Below, piece after piece: positions 57,439 through 64,000 of a DNA stretch of 64,000 bases. The stretch's first letter is position 1; every line of letters begins with the position of its first letter. The DNA comes from Parabacteroides goldsteinii (lineage in GTDB: Bacteria > Bacteroidota > Bacteroidia > Bacteroidales > Tannerellaceae): assembly GCF_015550595.1 (NCBI RefSeq), contig NZ_JADNBB010000002.1, forward strand, positions 310,001-374,000. The letters run 5' to 3'. A model generated the notes under the pieces. The model was given only the letters and a program-made list of their open reading frames with translations. It searched no databases and was not told the origin of the DNA. A program made the translations under genes and the position numbers.

Positions 57439-57929
57439 ACTATCATACTATCATGATTTTAGTATGTCATTTGAATATCAATGATTGTGTTTATGATAGT
57501 TGCGCGTTTTAACTATCATTCAACTATCATAAACTATCATAACGACCTGTTTGAGGTGTAAGCATCGCAAAAAAGAGGATTAAAAACGATCAGATGCCTG
57601 CTGTTTTCCGATAGTACCCTACATCTTTTGCTCAAATATGGCTGTTATTTTCACGAAAACTACTTATTCTTCTCCTTGAGATCCCCTTTTCAGGCCCTTT
57701 TACACCCGGGTTTGAATGATGCTGAGACCCGGATCCCAGTACCCTTTACACCCGGGTCTCAGAAAAGAAAAGTCCCTACTTTGCTGAAAATAAGTCATAT
57801 ACCCAGCCGGTTTTGTTAGGCTGTTTTATGATAGTATGATGGTTAAAAATGGAACTATCATACGAACTATCATCGCCTGTAAGTATTGGATTTCAATACG
57901 CGAAAAGTCAAGAATGATAGTATGACAGT
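57439..57929. repeat. Cluster of ACTATCAT repeats with near-terminal inverted repeats
   Basis: At least nine exact copies of ACTATCAT in both orientations in under 500 bp. Plus: 57439, 57447, 57512, 57523, 57533, 57854, 57866; minus (ATGATAGT): 57493, 57828, 57914; one-mismatch tandem partners at 57836 and 57922. The left end (ACTATCATACTATCAT, 57439) and the right end (reverse complement ACTGTCATACTATCAT, 57914-57929) are 16-bp inverted repeats with one mismatch. The copies form two clusters around a 290-bp middle part with C-rich hairpins. No convincing gene lies inside. It could be a non-autonomous mobile element, an array of binding sites or a structured RNA. Confidence 0.75.
57695..57762. 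repeat. CCCGGGT hairpin and direct repeat inside the 57.4-57.9 kb element
   Basis: CTGAGACCCGG (57722-57732) pairs perfectly with CCGGGTCTCAG (57752-57762) across a 19-nt loop, and a 14-nt direct repeat CCTTT-ACACCCGGGT occurs at about 57696 and 57742. The region is strikingly GC-rich against an AT-rich surround. Confidence 0.65.
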
Positions 57930-58070
57930 TCTATTGGACAATATCCGTTCGTATATAAGATCAATTCTTCCTGGTTTTGAGTTGCCCTTGTTTTATTTTT
58001 CAAGATAAAGCTTATATATCTTTAATTTTTACTAACTTGCAGGCCTTGTTATTTACAAGGTGTATAAGAA

Positions 58071-60038
58071 ATGAGGGAAATAAGAAAAAGGCTGTTCATC
58101 ATCTTTTGTTTTTTAGGAAGCTTTTGTCTTCCTGTTACTTTATGTGGTGCTAATGACATTTCAGATGCGCTATCTCTCGATTCGCTTTTTGCGATAGCAC
58201 AGGCAAATGTACAGCAACAAAAGGGTTTTGAGTATGCCACACAATTGCTGGAAGAAGCCCAACGTCGGAAGGATCGCTATCAGGAAGCGAATGCCATGTT
58301 CTGTTATGTCCGTTATTATTATTCCAAAAATACCGACAGTATGTATTTCTGGATGCAAAAGGCATTACCTCTCTTTAGGGATCAAAAGAGGTTTGTAGAG
58401 TATTTCCGGATGAAAGCATGGTATATTTATATTTTGAATCGTTCGATGCAAAATGAAGAAGCCCTGAAATATGTTGACGATTTAAAGGAAGAAGCGACCA
58501 GTCTGAATTATCCCGAAGGAGTAGAGATGGCAAATCAGGCACTTGCCGACTTTTATTTGTCCAATAATCTAGGTGAAGAAGGTGTCGCTCTGTATGAAGA
58601 GGTTGTACATAGTATGGAAATGAGAAATGCACCTCTTATCAAGCGTATCAATATTATCCGGCAATTGATGAATAAAGCCTTGGATCCCGAAACGAGATTG
58701 AAATATGTTGAGCGGCTGGATGATTACATTAAGATCTGTAAGGGAAAAGGGATCGAGTGGTTGGATGATGAAATGTCTATATATTACCTGGAATATGTCA
58801 TGCACCGGCACTATGCCATGGAATATATAGGAAGGGATAAACTCAAGGAGGCGTTGGCTCACTTGCAACAAGCCCGGGCACTTCTGATGAAATATGGGAT
58901 GTATAATTATGAAATAGAGTTGAAGACAATTTATGGCTCTTATTATCAACATAGTAAACAATATAACAAAGCCCTGGCGATTTTTGATACTTTATTACCA
59001 GTTTGGCGCCAGCGGAATACGATGGGGAGTTATCTCGATATGTTAGATCGTAAAGCAGATGTTCTATTGAAGATCGGAAGGGATAGGGAAGCGTCGCAAC
59101 TCTATCAAGAATATGCTTTTTTGAGTGATTCATTATCGAAAGTCCGCTTTTACGATAAACTGGCGGAAATGAATGCACAACATAAGGTAGATAAACTGGA
59201 AATAAAAAACAAACAGATGGATCTGGAAGTTGCCCAGGCACATTCTCAGCTTCTTCAAATGGGAGGGGGGGCTATTCTCCTGTTTATTTTATGTTGCCTG
59301 TTGGGGTATATATCCTATAGTCGCCATCGTTACGGGTTGCAGTTGAAGTTGGCTAAAGAGAAAGCAGAAGAAGCCGACCGGATGAAATCGACTTTCCTGG
59401 CTAATATGAACCATGAGATCCGAACTCCGCTGAATGCTATTGTCGGTTTTTCCCAGGTGTTGGTAGATGAAGATGATCAGGAAACCCGGCAGGAATATGC
59501 CAATATTATACAAAGTAACAATGAACTGCTTCAGCGTTTGATAACGGATGTCCTTGATATATCGAAGATTGAGTCGAATACGATGGCTTTGAATTATGCA
59601 GTGCACGATCTTCCTGTCCTGATGAAGGAGATCTATAATGTGATAAAGCTAAGGATGCCTGAAAATGTAAAATTAGAACTTAATGAATGCCTGCCACAAT
59701 TTTTTTATACAGATCGTAATCGTCTTACGCAAATTCTTACTAACTTGCTGACCAATGCAATCAAGCATACGGAAAAAGGTTTTATCCGCTTTGGTTATGA
59801 GGTGACAGAGACAGATGTCGTCTTTTCGGTGGAAGATTCGGGAGAAGGTATCCCCGAAGATAAACAGGAGAAGATATTCAGCCGTTTCGTTCAATTGGAT
59901 GACTGGAGTAAAGGGGTAGGCCTGGGGTTAGCAATTTGTAAAGGACTTATTACCCAGATGGGAGGGACGATCGGCGTTTCTTCCGTGTTCGGTGAAGGTT
60001 CAACATTTACGGTCGTTTTACCTCTGAAAAAGCAGTAA
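58071..60038 (+). CDS. Orphan membrane sensor histidine kinase with TPR-type sensor
   Basis: 655-residue kinase. Signal-like N-terminus (MREIRKRLFIIFCFLGSFCLPV), a periplasmic helical TPR-like sensor (about 40-395), one TM helix (GGAILLFILCCLLGYISYSR), a short coiled coil, then the HisKA dimerisation domain with phospho-acceptor His448 (FLANMNHEIRTPLNAI) and the ATP-binding domain (LTNLLTNAIKHTEKG, DSGEGIP, GVGLGLAICKGLITQMGG). No receiver domain or DNA-binding domain follows and no response regulator gene adjoins, so its partner is elsewhere. Signal unknown. Confidence 0.92.
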   Translation: MREIRKRLFIIFCFLGSFCLPVTLCGANDISDALSLDSLFAIAQANVQQQKGFEYATQLLEEAQRRKDRYQEANAMFCYVRYYYSKNTDSMYFWMQKALPLFRDQKRFVEYFRMKAWYIYILNRSMQNEEALKYVDDLKEEATSLNYPEGVEMANQALADFYLSNNLGEEGVALYEEVVHSMEMRNAPLIKRINIIRQLMNKALDPETRLKYVERLDDYIKICKGKGIEWLDDEMSIYYLEYVMHRHYAMEYIGRDKLKEALAHLQQARALLMKYGMYNYEIELKTIYGSYYQHSKQYNKALAIFDTLLPVWRQRNTMGSYLDMLDRKADVLLKIGRDREASQLYQEYAFLSDSLSKVRFYDKLAEMNAQHKVDKLEIKNKQMDLEVAQAHSQLLQMGGGAILLFILCCLLGYISYSRHRYGLQLKLAKEKAEEADRMKSTFLANMNHEIRTPLNAIVGFSQVLVDEDDQETRQEYANIIQSNNELLQRLITDVLDISKIESNTMALNYAVHDLPVLMKEIYNVIKLRMPENVKLELNECLPQFFYTDRNRLTQILTNLLTNAIKHTEKGFIRFGYEVTETDVVFSVEDSGEGIPEDKQEKIFSRFVQLDDWSKGVGLGLAICKGLITQMGGTIGVSSVFGEGSTFTVVLPLKKQ

Positions 60039-60060
60039 TATATTATTTACATAATTTACC

Positions 60061-60912
60061 ATGAAGAATTCTAGAAGAAACTTTTTTAGACAAGGACTTG
60101 CCGGCGCTATATTATTAGGTTCGGCCAGTGTAGTAAAAGCCGGTTTGCCGGACAGGATCATTCCCAAGGCAGCCAAGTCGATTAATCCCTGGCGATTAGG
60201 GATGGCTGGCTATACATTTGTTAATTTTGATTTGGACACAACCCTAAAGACTTTGGAGAGACTGGATATTCATTATCTTTGTATCAAGGATTTCCACTTG
60301 CCGATGGATAGTACCGACGAACAGATTAAAGCATTTCATGAGAAATGCGCCGCACATAAAGTGACGGGTTATGCGGTTGGTCCTATTTATATGAAGAGTG
60401 AACAGGAGATCGACCGTGCTTTCGAGTATGCGAAACGCGTAGGTGTAAAGTTGATTGTGGGCGTTCCCAACTACGAATTGCTCCCGTATGTGGACAAGAA
60501 AGTGAAGGAATACGATTTCAATTATGCGATTCACCTGCATGGTCCCGATATTAAAACCTATCCGGATGCAACGGATGTCTGGGAGCATACGAAAGACCTG
60601 GATCCGCGTATCGGAATGTGTCTGGATATCGGTCATGACCTGCGTAACGGTTGTAATCCGGTTACCGACTTGAAGAAATATCATACCCGTGTGTTTGATA
60701 TGCATATCAAGGATGTAACAGACTCATCGAAGGCAGGTGTCGGTATAGAGATCGGTCGTGGAAAGATCGACTTTCCGGCATTAATGAAGATGATGCGTGA
60801 AGTGAACTATACTGGTATGTGCAGCCTGGAATACGAGAAGGATATGAAAGATCCTTTCCTCGGTATCGCAGAGTCGATCGGCTATTTCAAGGCGGTGAGC
60901 GATATTGTATAA
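60061..60912 (+). CDS. Exported sugar isomerase/epimerase-like TIM barrel
   Basis: 283-residue protein with a twin-arginine leader (NSRRNFFRQGLAGAILLGS), then a xylose-isomerase-like TIM barrel (AP endonuclease 2 family). Metal-ligand segments appear as YAIHLHGPD, MCLDIGHDLRNG, FDMHIKDVT and CSLEYEKD. Such proteins isomerise, epimerise or cleave sugars; the substrate is unknown. It starts 22 nt after the kinase stop, suggesting cotranscription. Confidence 0.85.
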   Translation: MKNSRRNFFRQGLAGAILLGSASVVKAGLPDRIIPKAAKSINPWRLGMAGYTFVNFDLDTTLKTLERLDIHYLCIKDFHLPMDSTDEQIKAFHEKCAAHKVTGYAVGPIYMKSEQEIDRAFEYAKRVGVKLIVGVPNYELLPYVDKKVKEYDFNYAIHLHGPDIKTYPDATDVWEHTKDLDPRIGMCLDIGHDLRNGCNPVTDLKKYHTRVFDMHIKDVTDSSKAGVGIEIGRGKIDFPALMKMMREVNYTGMCSLEYEKDMKDPFLGIAESIGYFKAVSDIV

Positions 60913-60915
60913 TGT

Positions 60916-60945
60916 AGGGGCGAACTTAGTTTCGCCCTCTTTTAA
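60916..60945 (+). terminator. Short terminator after the isomerase-like gene
   Basis: GGGGCGAA pairs with TTCGCCCT (6-nt loop), followed by CTTTT. Confidence 0.6.
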
Positions 60946-60956
60946 ACAGAAGAGTG

Positions 60957-61988
60957 ATGAGAAGTGCGTTTTATTTATTGGCAATCGGCCTGTTGACGTC
61001 TTGTAGTTCGGTCAACTATGTGGCGATTGAAACATACAATCCGGCAGAGATTACTTTTCCGGAAAATGTCGGTAAAGTACTGGTAGTGAATAATGCAGTG
61101 CCGCAGCCGGATGATGTCGGTTGTCAGCTTAGTCTGTTCGGTACAAAACAGGATACCTGTCATGTGAAAACCGATAGTGCTTTATTTGCTACTTGTCAAG
61201 GACTGGGGAAGGCAATGGTCGATGTCTCTTTTTTCAACGACGTGCTTCTTTATCATGATGCTACCCGTAAGGATGATGTGTATTACGAAGACAAGAAACT
61301 GACACCGGAGGAAGTAACCGCCTTATGTGATGAAACCGGAACGGATGCCGTGATCTCAGTGGATCGTATGTTATTCGAAACACAAAAAGATGTGGTTGCA
61401 TTTGCAGAAGGGTATGTGGCCGGTGATATCAGTGTGAAAATGTCGGGTGTGATACGTGGTTATCTGCCGGGCAGACCGAATCCTTTGGCGACTGTTTACA
61501 TGACGGATAGTCTTTTCTTTTCGGAAAGTGCCTATAACCAAGTGCTTTTGGATCATGTATTACCCTCTATGGATGATGCCGCACGTGCATCGGGCGAGTA
61601 TATCGGTATGAGAGCCAGCCCTAATTTTGTTCCTCATTGGACTCGTGAAACCCGCTGGTTCTATTCCGGTATGGGAGCGCACTGGAAAGAAGCCACTGCT
61701 TATGCCCGTTCAGAGAAGTGGGAAAAGGCAGCTGAGCGCTGGCAACATCTGTATGATACTTCCAATAGCTGGAAGACTCAGGCAAAAGTAGCATCCAATA
61801 TCGCTTTGGGGTATGAAATGAAAAGTGAGTTGAAGGAGGCATACGATTGGGCTAAAAAGTCATACGACCTGTTTAAAAAGAATGAAGGCGACCAGGGTAA
61901 GAACACCCGTCTTTTATATCTTTATGTAGAAGCGTTAGCAAACCGGATACGCTCGGATAAAAAACTTAATATGCAATTTGGAGAATAA
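60957..61988 (+). CDS. DUF6340-like lipoprotein
   Basis: 343-residue lipoprotein (MRSAFYLLAIGLLTSCSSVNYV) of the pattern annotated as DUF6340 in Bacteroidales. The N-terminal two thirds is alpha/beta (VGKVLVVNNAVPQ, VTALCDETGTDAVISVDRMLFE). The last 110 residues are TPR-like helices (WKEATAYARSEKWEKAAERWQHLYD, KVASNIALGYEMKSELKEAYDWAKKSYDLF). The ATG at 60957 is preferred over the in-frame GTG just before it. Function unknown. Confidence 0.75.
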   Translation: MRSAFYLLAIGLLTSCSSVNYVAIETYNPAEITFPENVGKVLVVNNAVPQPDDVGCQLSLFGTKQDTCHVKTDSALFATCQGLGKAMVDVSFFNDVLLYHDATRKDDVYYEDKKLTPEEVTALCDETGTDAVISVDRMLFETQKDVVAFAEGYVAGDISVKMSGVIRGYLPGRPNPLATVYMTDSLFFSESAYNQVLLDHVLPSMDDAARASGEYIGMRASPNFVPHWTRETRWFYSGMGAHWKEATAYARSEKWEKAAERWQHLYDTSNSWKTQAKVASNIALGYEMKSELKEAYDWAKKSYDLFKKNEGDQGKNTRLLYLYVEALANRIRSDKKLNMQFGE

Positions 61989-62013
61989 TATCATATATTC
62001 TCCGAATTATTAC

Positions 62014-62021
62014 TACTTTTG
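62014..62021 (+). promoter_or_regulatory. -7 box of the 62 kb hypothetical gene
   Basis: TACTTTTG, 32 nt before the start codon. Confidence 0.55.
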
Positions 62022-62053
62022 ACAGACGATTCAAAAAGAATAAAAAAAGAGTT

Positions 62054-62515
62054 ATGAGTGCAAATAATGCAAAGATTCAGTCTGTCCTGGAGACAACCTT
62101 TACTTCCGCTATCGGAAAACTGACTGCCGATGATTCCAATAGCTATCACAGTGATTTATATGTCCAGGCTGACCCTGAAAGCGGGGAGCTGCAAATCTAT
62201 GACGAAGAGGAACGGTTGCTGGACAAGACGATCGTATTCGACTGGGTAGGCTGTCCCTGTGAAGAAGACAAATTCAACAAGCAGGTAGCCAACACCGTGA
62301 AATCAGTGCTGACTCTTTTAGTTGCGAAAAATATATTTGACAGTCCTCACATCATGAAACCTTTCTCTGTTAGCCTGACAGATGAGGATTTCGTTGTAAT
62401 AGAGGAACTTCTCTTCCTCGACGATGAAGTTTTACGTGCCGACGATCCGCTGTTGAAAGATTTAGATGCAGAATTAGATGATTTTTTAGCCAAACTTCTT
62501 TCAGATGTCGAATAG
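62054..62515 (+). CDS. Conserved-type hypothetical acidic protein
   Basis: 153-residue acidic protein without signal peptide or TM helix, probably cytoplasmic. I do not recognise the family. It has an alpha/beta look (SDLYVQADPESGELQIYDEEERLLDKTIVFDWV), one CPC motif (GCPCEED) and a strongly acidic C-terminus (DDEVLRADDPLLKDLDAELDDFL). It has its own promoter and lies alone before tRNA-Thr. Confidence 0.65.
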   Translation: MSANNAKIQSVLETTFTSAIGKLTADDSNSYHSDLYVQADPESGELQIYDEEERLLDKTIVFDWVGCPCEEDKFNKQVANTVKSVLTLLVAKNIFDSPHIMKPFSVSLTDEDFVVIEELLFLDDEVLRADDPLLKDLDAELDDFLAKLLSDVE

Positions 62516-62521
62516 AGTTTT

Positions 62522-62529
62522 TACATTTG
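62522..62529 (+). promoter_or_regulatory. tRNA-Thr -7 box
   Basis: TACATTTG, 42 nt before the tRNA, right after the preceding stop codon. Confidence 0.6.
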
Positions 62530-62571
62530 TGCCCGAATTGAAAAACAAGTAACAAGTAAATATATAATGTT

Positions 62572-62644
<73 letters not shown>

Positions 62645-62653
62645 CACAAAATC

Positions 62654-62688
62654 AAGCAGTTATCTTTTTAGATAACTGCTTTTTTTAT
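62654..62688 (+). terminator. tRNA-Thr terminator
   Basis: AAGCAGTTATCT/AGATAACTGCTT, a perfect 12-bp stem with a 4-nt loop, followed by Ts. Confidence 0.9.
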
Positions 62689-62870
62689 GTTTTTTTCTAT
62701 GGTTTTCATGAGTCATGTAAACAGGGATGTAATCTCGACGATATTGTTGGTTATGCTTGTACTTTATAATTAGGTTAAAAATTAGGGAGATTATTAAACG
62801 CCTTTTCTTTATTAATTTCGCAAAACAGAGACATTCGATATTTCAAAGGATAGAAAAAAAACAAATACCA

Positions 62871-63106
62871 TAGTTCTGGTAGAACTATTTTTGTTTTCGG
62901 TGCAAAAATACATATTATTTTTAAATAACCAATATTTTAACAGTTTAAATATTTAATTATTTTAAATAGCTTGATGAGTATAATTAATATTTGACAAAAC
63001 AATTCGGCTAATTAAATTAAATCTTCCTGTTCTATATTTTATATAAATGAATTGTATTGTAATTGTTTATAGGTTGAAGATTAAGGGATAAGTTCTACCA
63101 GAACTA
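62871..63106. promoter_or_regulatory. Candidate invertible promoter of susC 3 (OFF orientation)
   Basis: A 16-bp inverted repeat (TAGTTCTGGTAGAACT at 62871-62886, its exact reverse complement at 63091-63106) bounds 204 bp. Each copy is itself a near-palindrome (AGTTCT-N3-AGAACT), as recombinase sites often are. Inside, near the left end, the minus strand carries TTGG (62932-62929), 18-nt spacer, TATTTTTG (62910-62903) followed by CACC, an excellent promoter pointing left, away from susC. Inversion would turn it toward susC. No equally good promoter points right in the present state. SusC genes in this group are known to be switched by such inversions. The recombinase is not in the window. Confidence 0.75.
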
Positions 63107-63212
63107 ATATAAAAACAAACATAAATATAATCTGTGTCAATACACTAAATCTTTTGATTAACATAAGTTATTCCTTATAGTTAACCTAGTTTTAATAATT
63201 AAAAGTAATGCT

Positions 63213-64000
63213 ATGCTAAAAAAAATGCAAACCGTTGGTGTTTTGCTGCTTTCGTTAGCCTTTTCTTATGGGGGACAGCTTCATGCTCTGGAAGTGAATG
63301 CAGCAACAACTATTACTCAACAAACAGACAAACTTACAGGGACTATTGAAGATGAGTTCGGACCTGTTACAGGTGCTTCTGTTGTCGTAAAGGGGACGAC
63401 AAATGGAACTGTTACGGACATGAATGGAAACTTTGAATTGTCTCATGTTAAAAAAGGAGACTTGATCCAAATCTCTTTTATCGGTTATATTACCCAGGAG
63501 GTAAAATACACAGGACAAAGCCCTATTAAAGTTGTACTTAAGGAAGATACACAAACACTTGATGAAGTGGTTGTTGTCGGTTTCGGTACACAGAAAAAGG
63601 TGAATTTAACTGGTTCGGTTAGTATGGTGGATGTAGAAGTGCTTGAATCTCGTCCGGTTCAGAATGTATCTCAAGCTTTGCAAGGTGTTGTTCCCGGTTT
63701 GAACTTTTCAGTAAATTCAGGTGGTGGTACGCTTGATAATGAAATGAGTTTCAATATTCGTGGTGCCGGTACTATTGGCGATGGTTCCGGTTCGAAACCA
63801 TTAGTATTGATTGATGGTATTGAAGGCAATATGAACACTGTCAATCCGAATGATATTGAATCGGTTTCTGTTTTGAAAGATGCTGCAGCTTCTTCTATTT
63901 ATGGTTCGCGTGCGTCGTTCGGTGTAATTTTAATTAAGACGAAAGGTGGAAAAGCTGGTAAAACCAGCGTAAGTTATTCTGGTAATCTTCGTTTCACAGA
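63213..64000 (+). CDS. SusC/RagA TonB-dependent receptor (3' end beyond window)
   Basis: The 262 visible residues start MLKKMQTVGVLLLSLAFSYGGQLHA, a signal peptide, followed by a carboxypeptidase-like domain (LTGTIEDEFGPVTGASVVVKGTTNGTVTDMNGNF), the TonB/plug box (TLDEVVVVGFGTQKKVNLTGSV) and plug (LVLIDGIEGNMNTVNPNDIESVSVLKDAAASSIYG). No STN domain, so not sigma-linked. The promoter upstream is in a putative invertible segment. An ATG 5 nt earlier is out of frame. Confidence 0.95.
   Translation, partial: MLKKMQTVGVLLLSLAFSYGGQLHALEVNAATTITQQTDKLTGTIEDEFGPVTGASVVVKGTTNGTVTDMNGNFELSHVKKGDLIQISFIGYITQEVKYTGQSPIKVVLKEDTQTLDEVVVVGFGTQKKVNLTGSVSMVDVEVLESRPVQNVSQALQGVVPGLNFSVNSGGGTLDNEMSFNIRGAGTIGDGSGSKPLVLIDGIEGNMNTVNPNDIESVSVLKDAAASSIYGSRASFGVILIKTKGGKAGKTSVSYSGNLRFT

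Noticed and set aside
57439-57540. CRISPR-like array from repeated ACTATCAT
   Set aside because: Units are 8 nt, in both orientations and without regular spacers; no cas genes nearby.
57628-57819. 63-codon frame inside the ACTATCAT element
   Set aside because: No promoter, no domain, and it crosses the hairpin repeats; likely chance.

Overview
The window is a stretch of a Bacteroidales chromosome, most likely Parabacteroides or a close relative. The sequence support is: SusC/SusD pairs, a type III glutamine synthetase, FecI/FecR-type sigma/anti-sigma genes, a protein resembling the DUF6383-tailed proteins common in Parabacteroides, no clear Shine-Dalgarno sequences, and promoters of the Bacteroidetes type (-7 box TAnnTTTG, often with a TTTG or TTG -33 box about 18-20 nt upstream). 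Genus is inference; family-level placement is firm.

Layout. 1-7.6 kb: housekeeping and metabolism (glutamine synthetase III cut by the left edge, membrane pyrophosphatase, patatin-like lipase, cytoplasmic GH13 enzyme, PRPP synthetase). 7.7-11.8 kb: a leftward operon with a 2TM protein, a DUF2141 protein, a large outer-membrane beta-barrel protein, a frameshifted membrane protein and a winged-helix regulator; its promoter has a perfect dyad in the spacer and a second one downstream. 12.0-12.5 kb: a YafQ-type toxin/antitoxin pair. 12.5-24.8 kb: mnmA, a DPP III lipoprotein, an AlkD-like protein, a Fur-family regulator, purA, a YugP-like protease, hisS, a GH30 lipoprotein and groES-groEL. 24.9-29.5 kb: an AraC regulator and a 1152-residue exported DUF6383-type protein. 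29.7-38.8 kb: polysaccharide utilization locus (PUL) 1 (GH92 fusion, SusC, SusD, LamG lipoprotein). 39-44.6 kb: tRNA-Leu, an ECF sigma gene with two small envelope genes, mazG, dsbD, rluA-type synthase. 44.9-54.6 kb: PUL 2 (ECF sigma, FecR anti-sigma, STN-type SusC, SusD, GH2). 54.7-62.6 kb: valS, a repeat-rich gap, an orphan histidine kinase, a Tat-type sugar isomerase-like protein, two conserved hypotheticals and tRNA-Thr. 62.7-64 kb: the start of a third SusC gene behind what looks like an invertible promoter.

The most interesting theme is that the three SusC genes appear to be controlled in three different ways. SusC 1 carries an 11-C tract just after its signal peptide that puts the gene out of frame; ten Cs would restore it, so it may be phase-variable by slippage. 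SusC 2 and its anti-sigma gene share a two-box motif, GTGGTCT-N12-GGGTTTAACTT, absent from the sigma gene's own leader, which is a strong candidate for the ECF sigma target. On the opposite strand a complete promoter and an intrinsic terminator define a roughly 78-nt antisense RNA against the SusC 2 leader, like the DonS-type PUL antisense RNAs. SusC 3 is preceded by a 204-bp segment bounded by 16-bp inverted repeats and carrying a good promoter that currently points away from the gene, as expected for an invertible promoter in the OFF state.

Two unexplained intergenic elements also stand out: a nested 147-bp inverted-repeat element (13.8 kb) and a roughly 490-bp cluster of ACTATCAT repeats (57.4-57.9 kb). 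I saw no CRISPR array, insertion sequence, prophage or rRNA.
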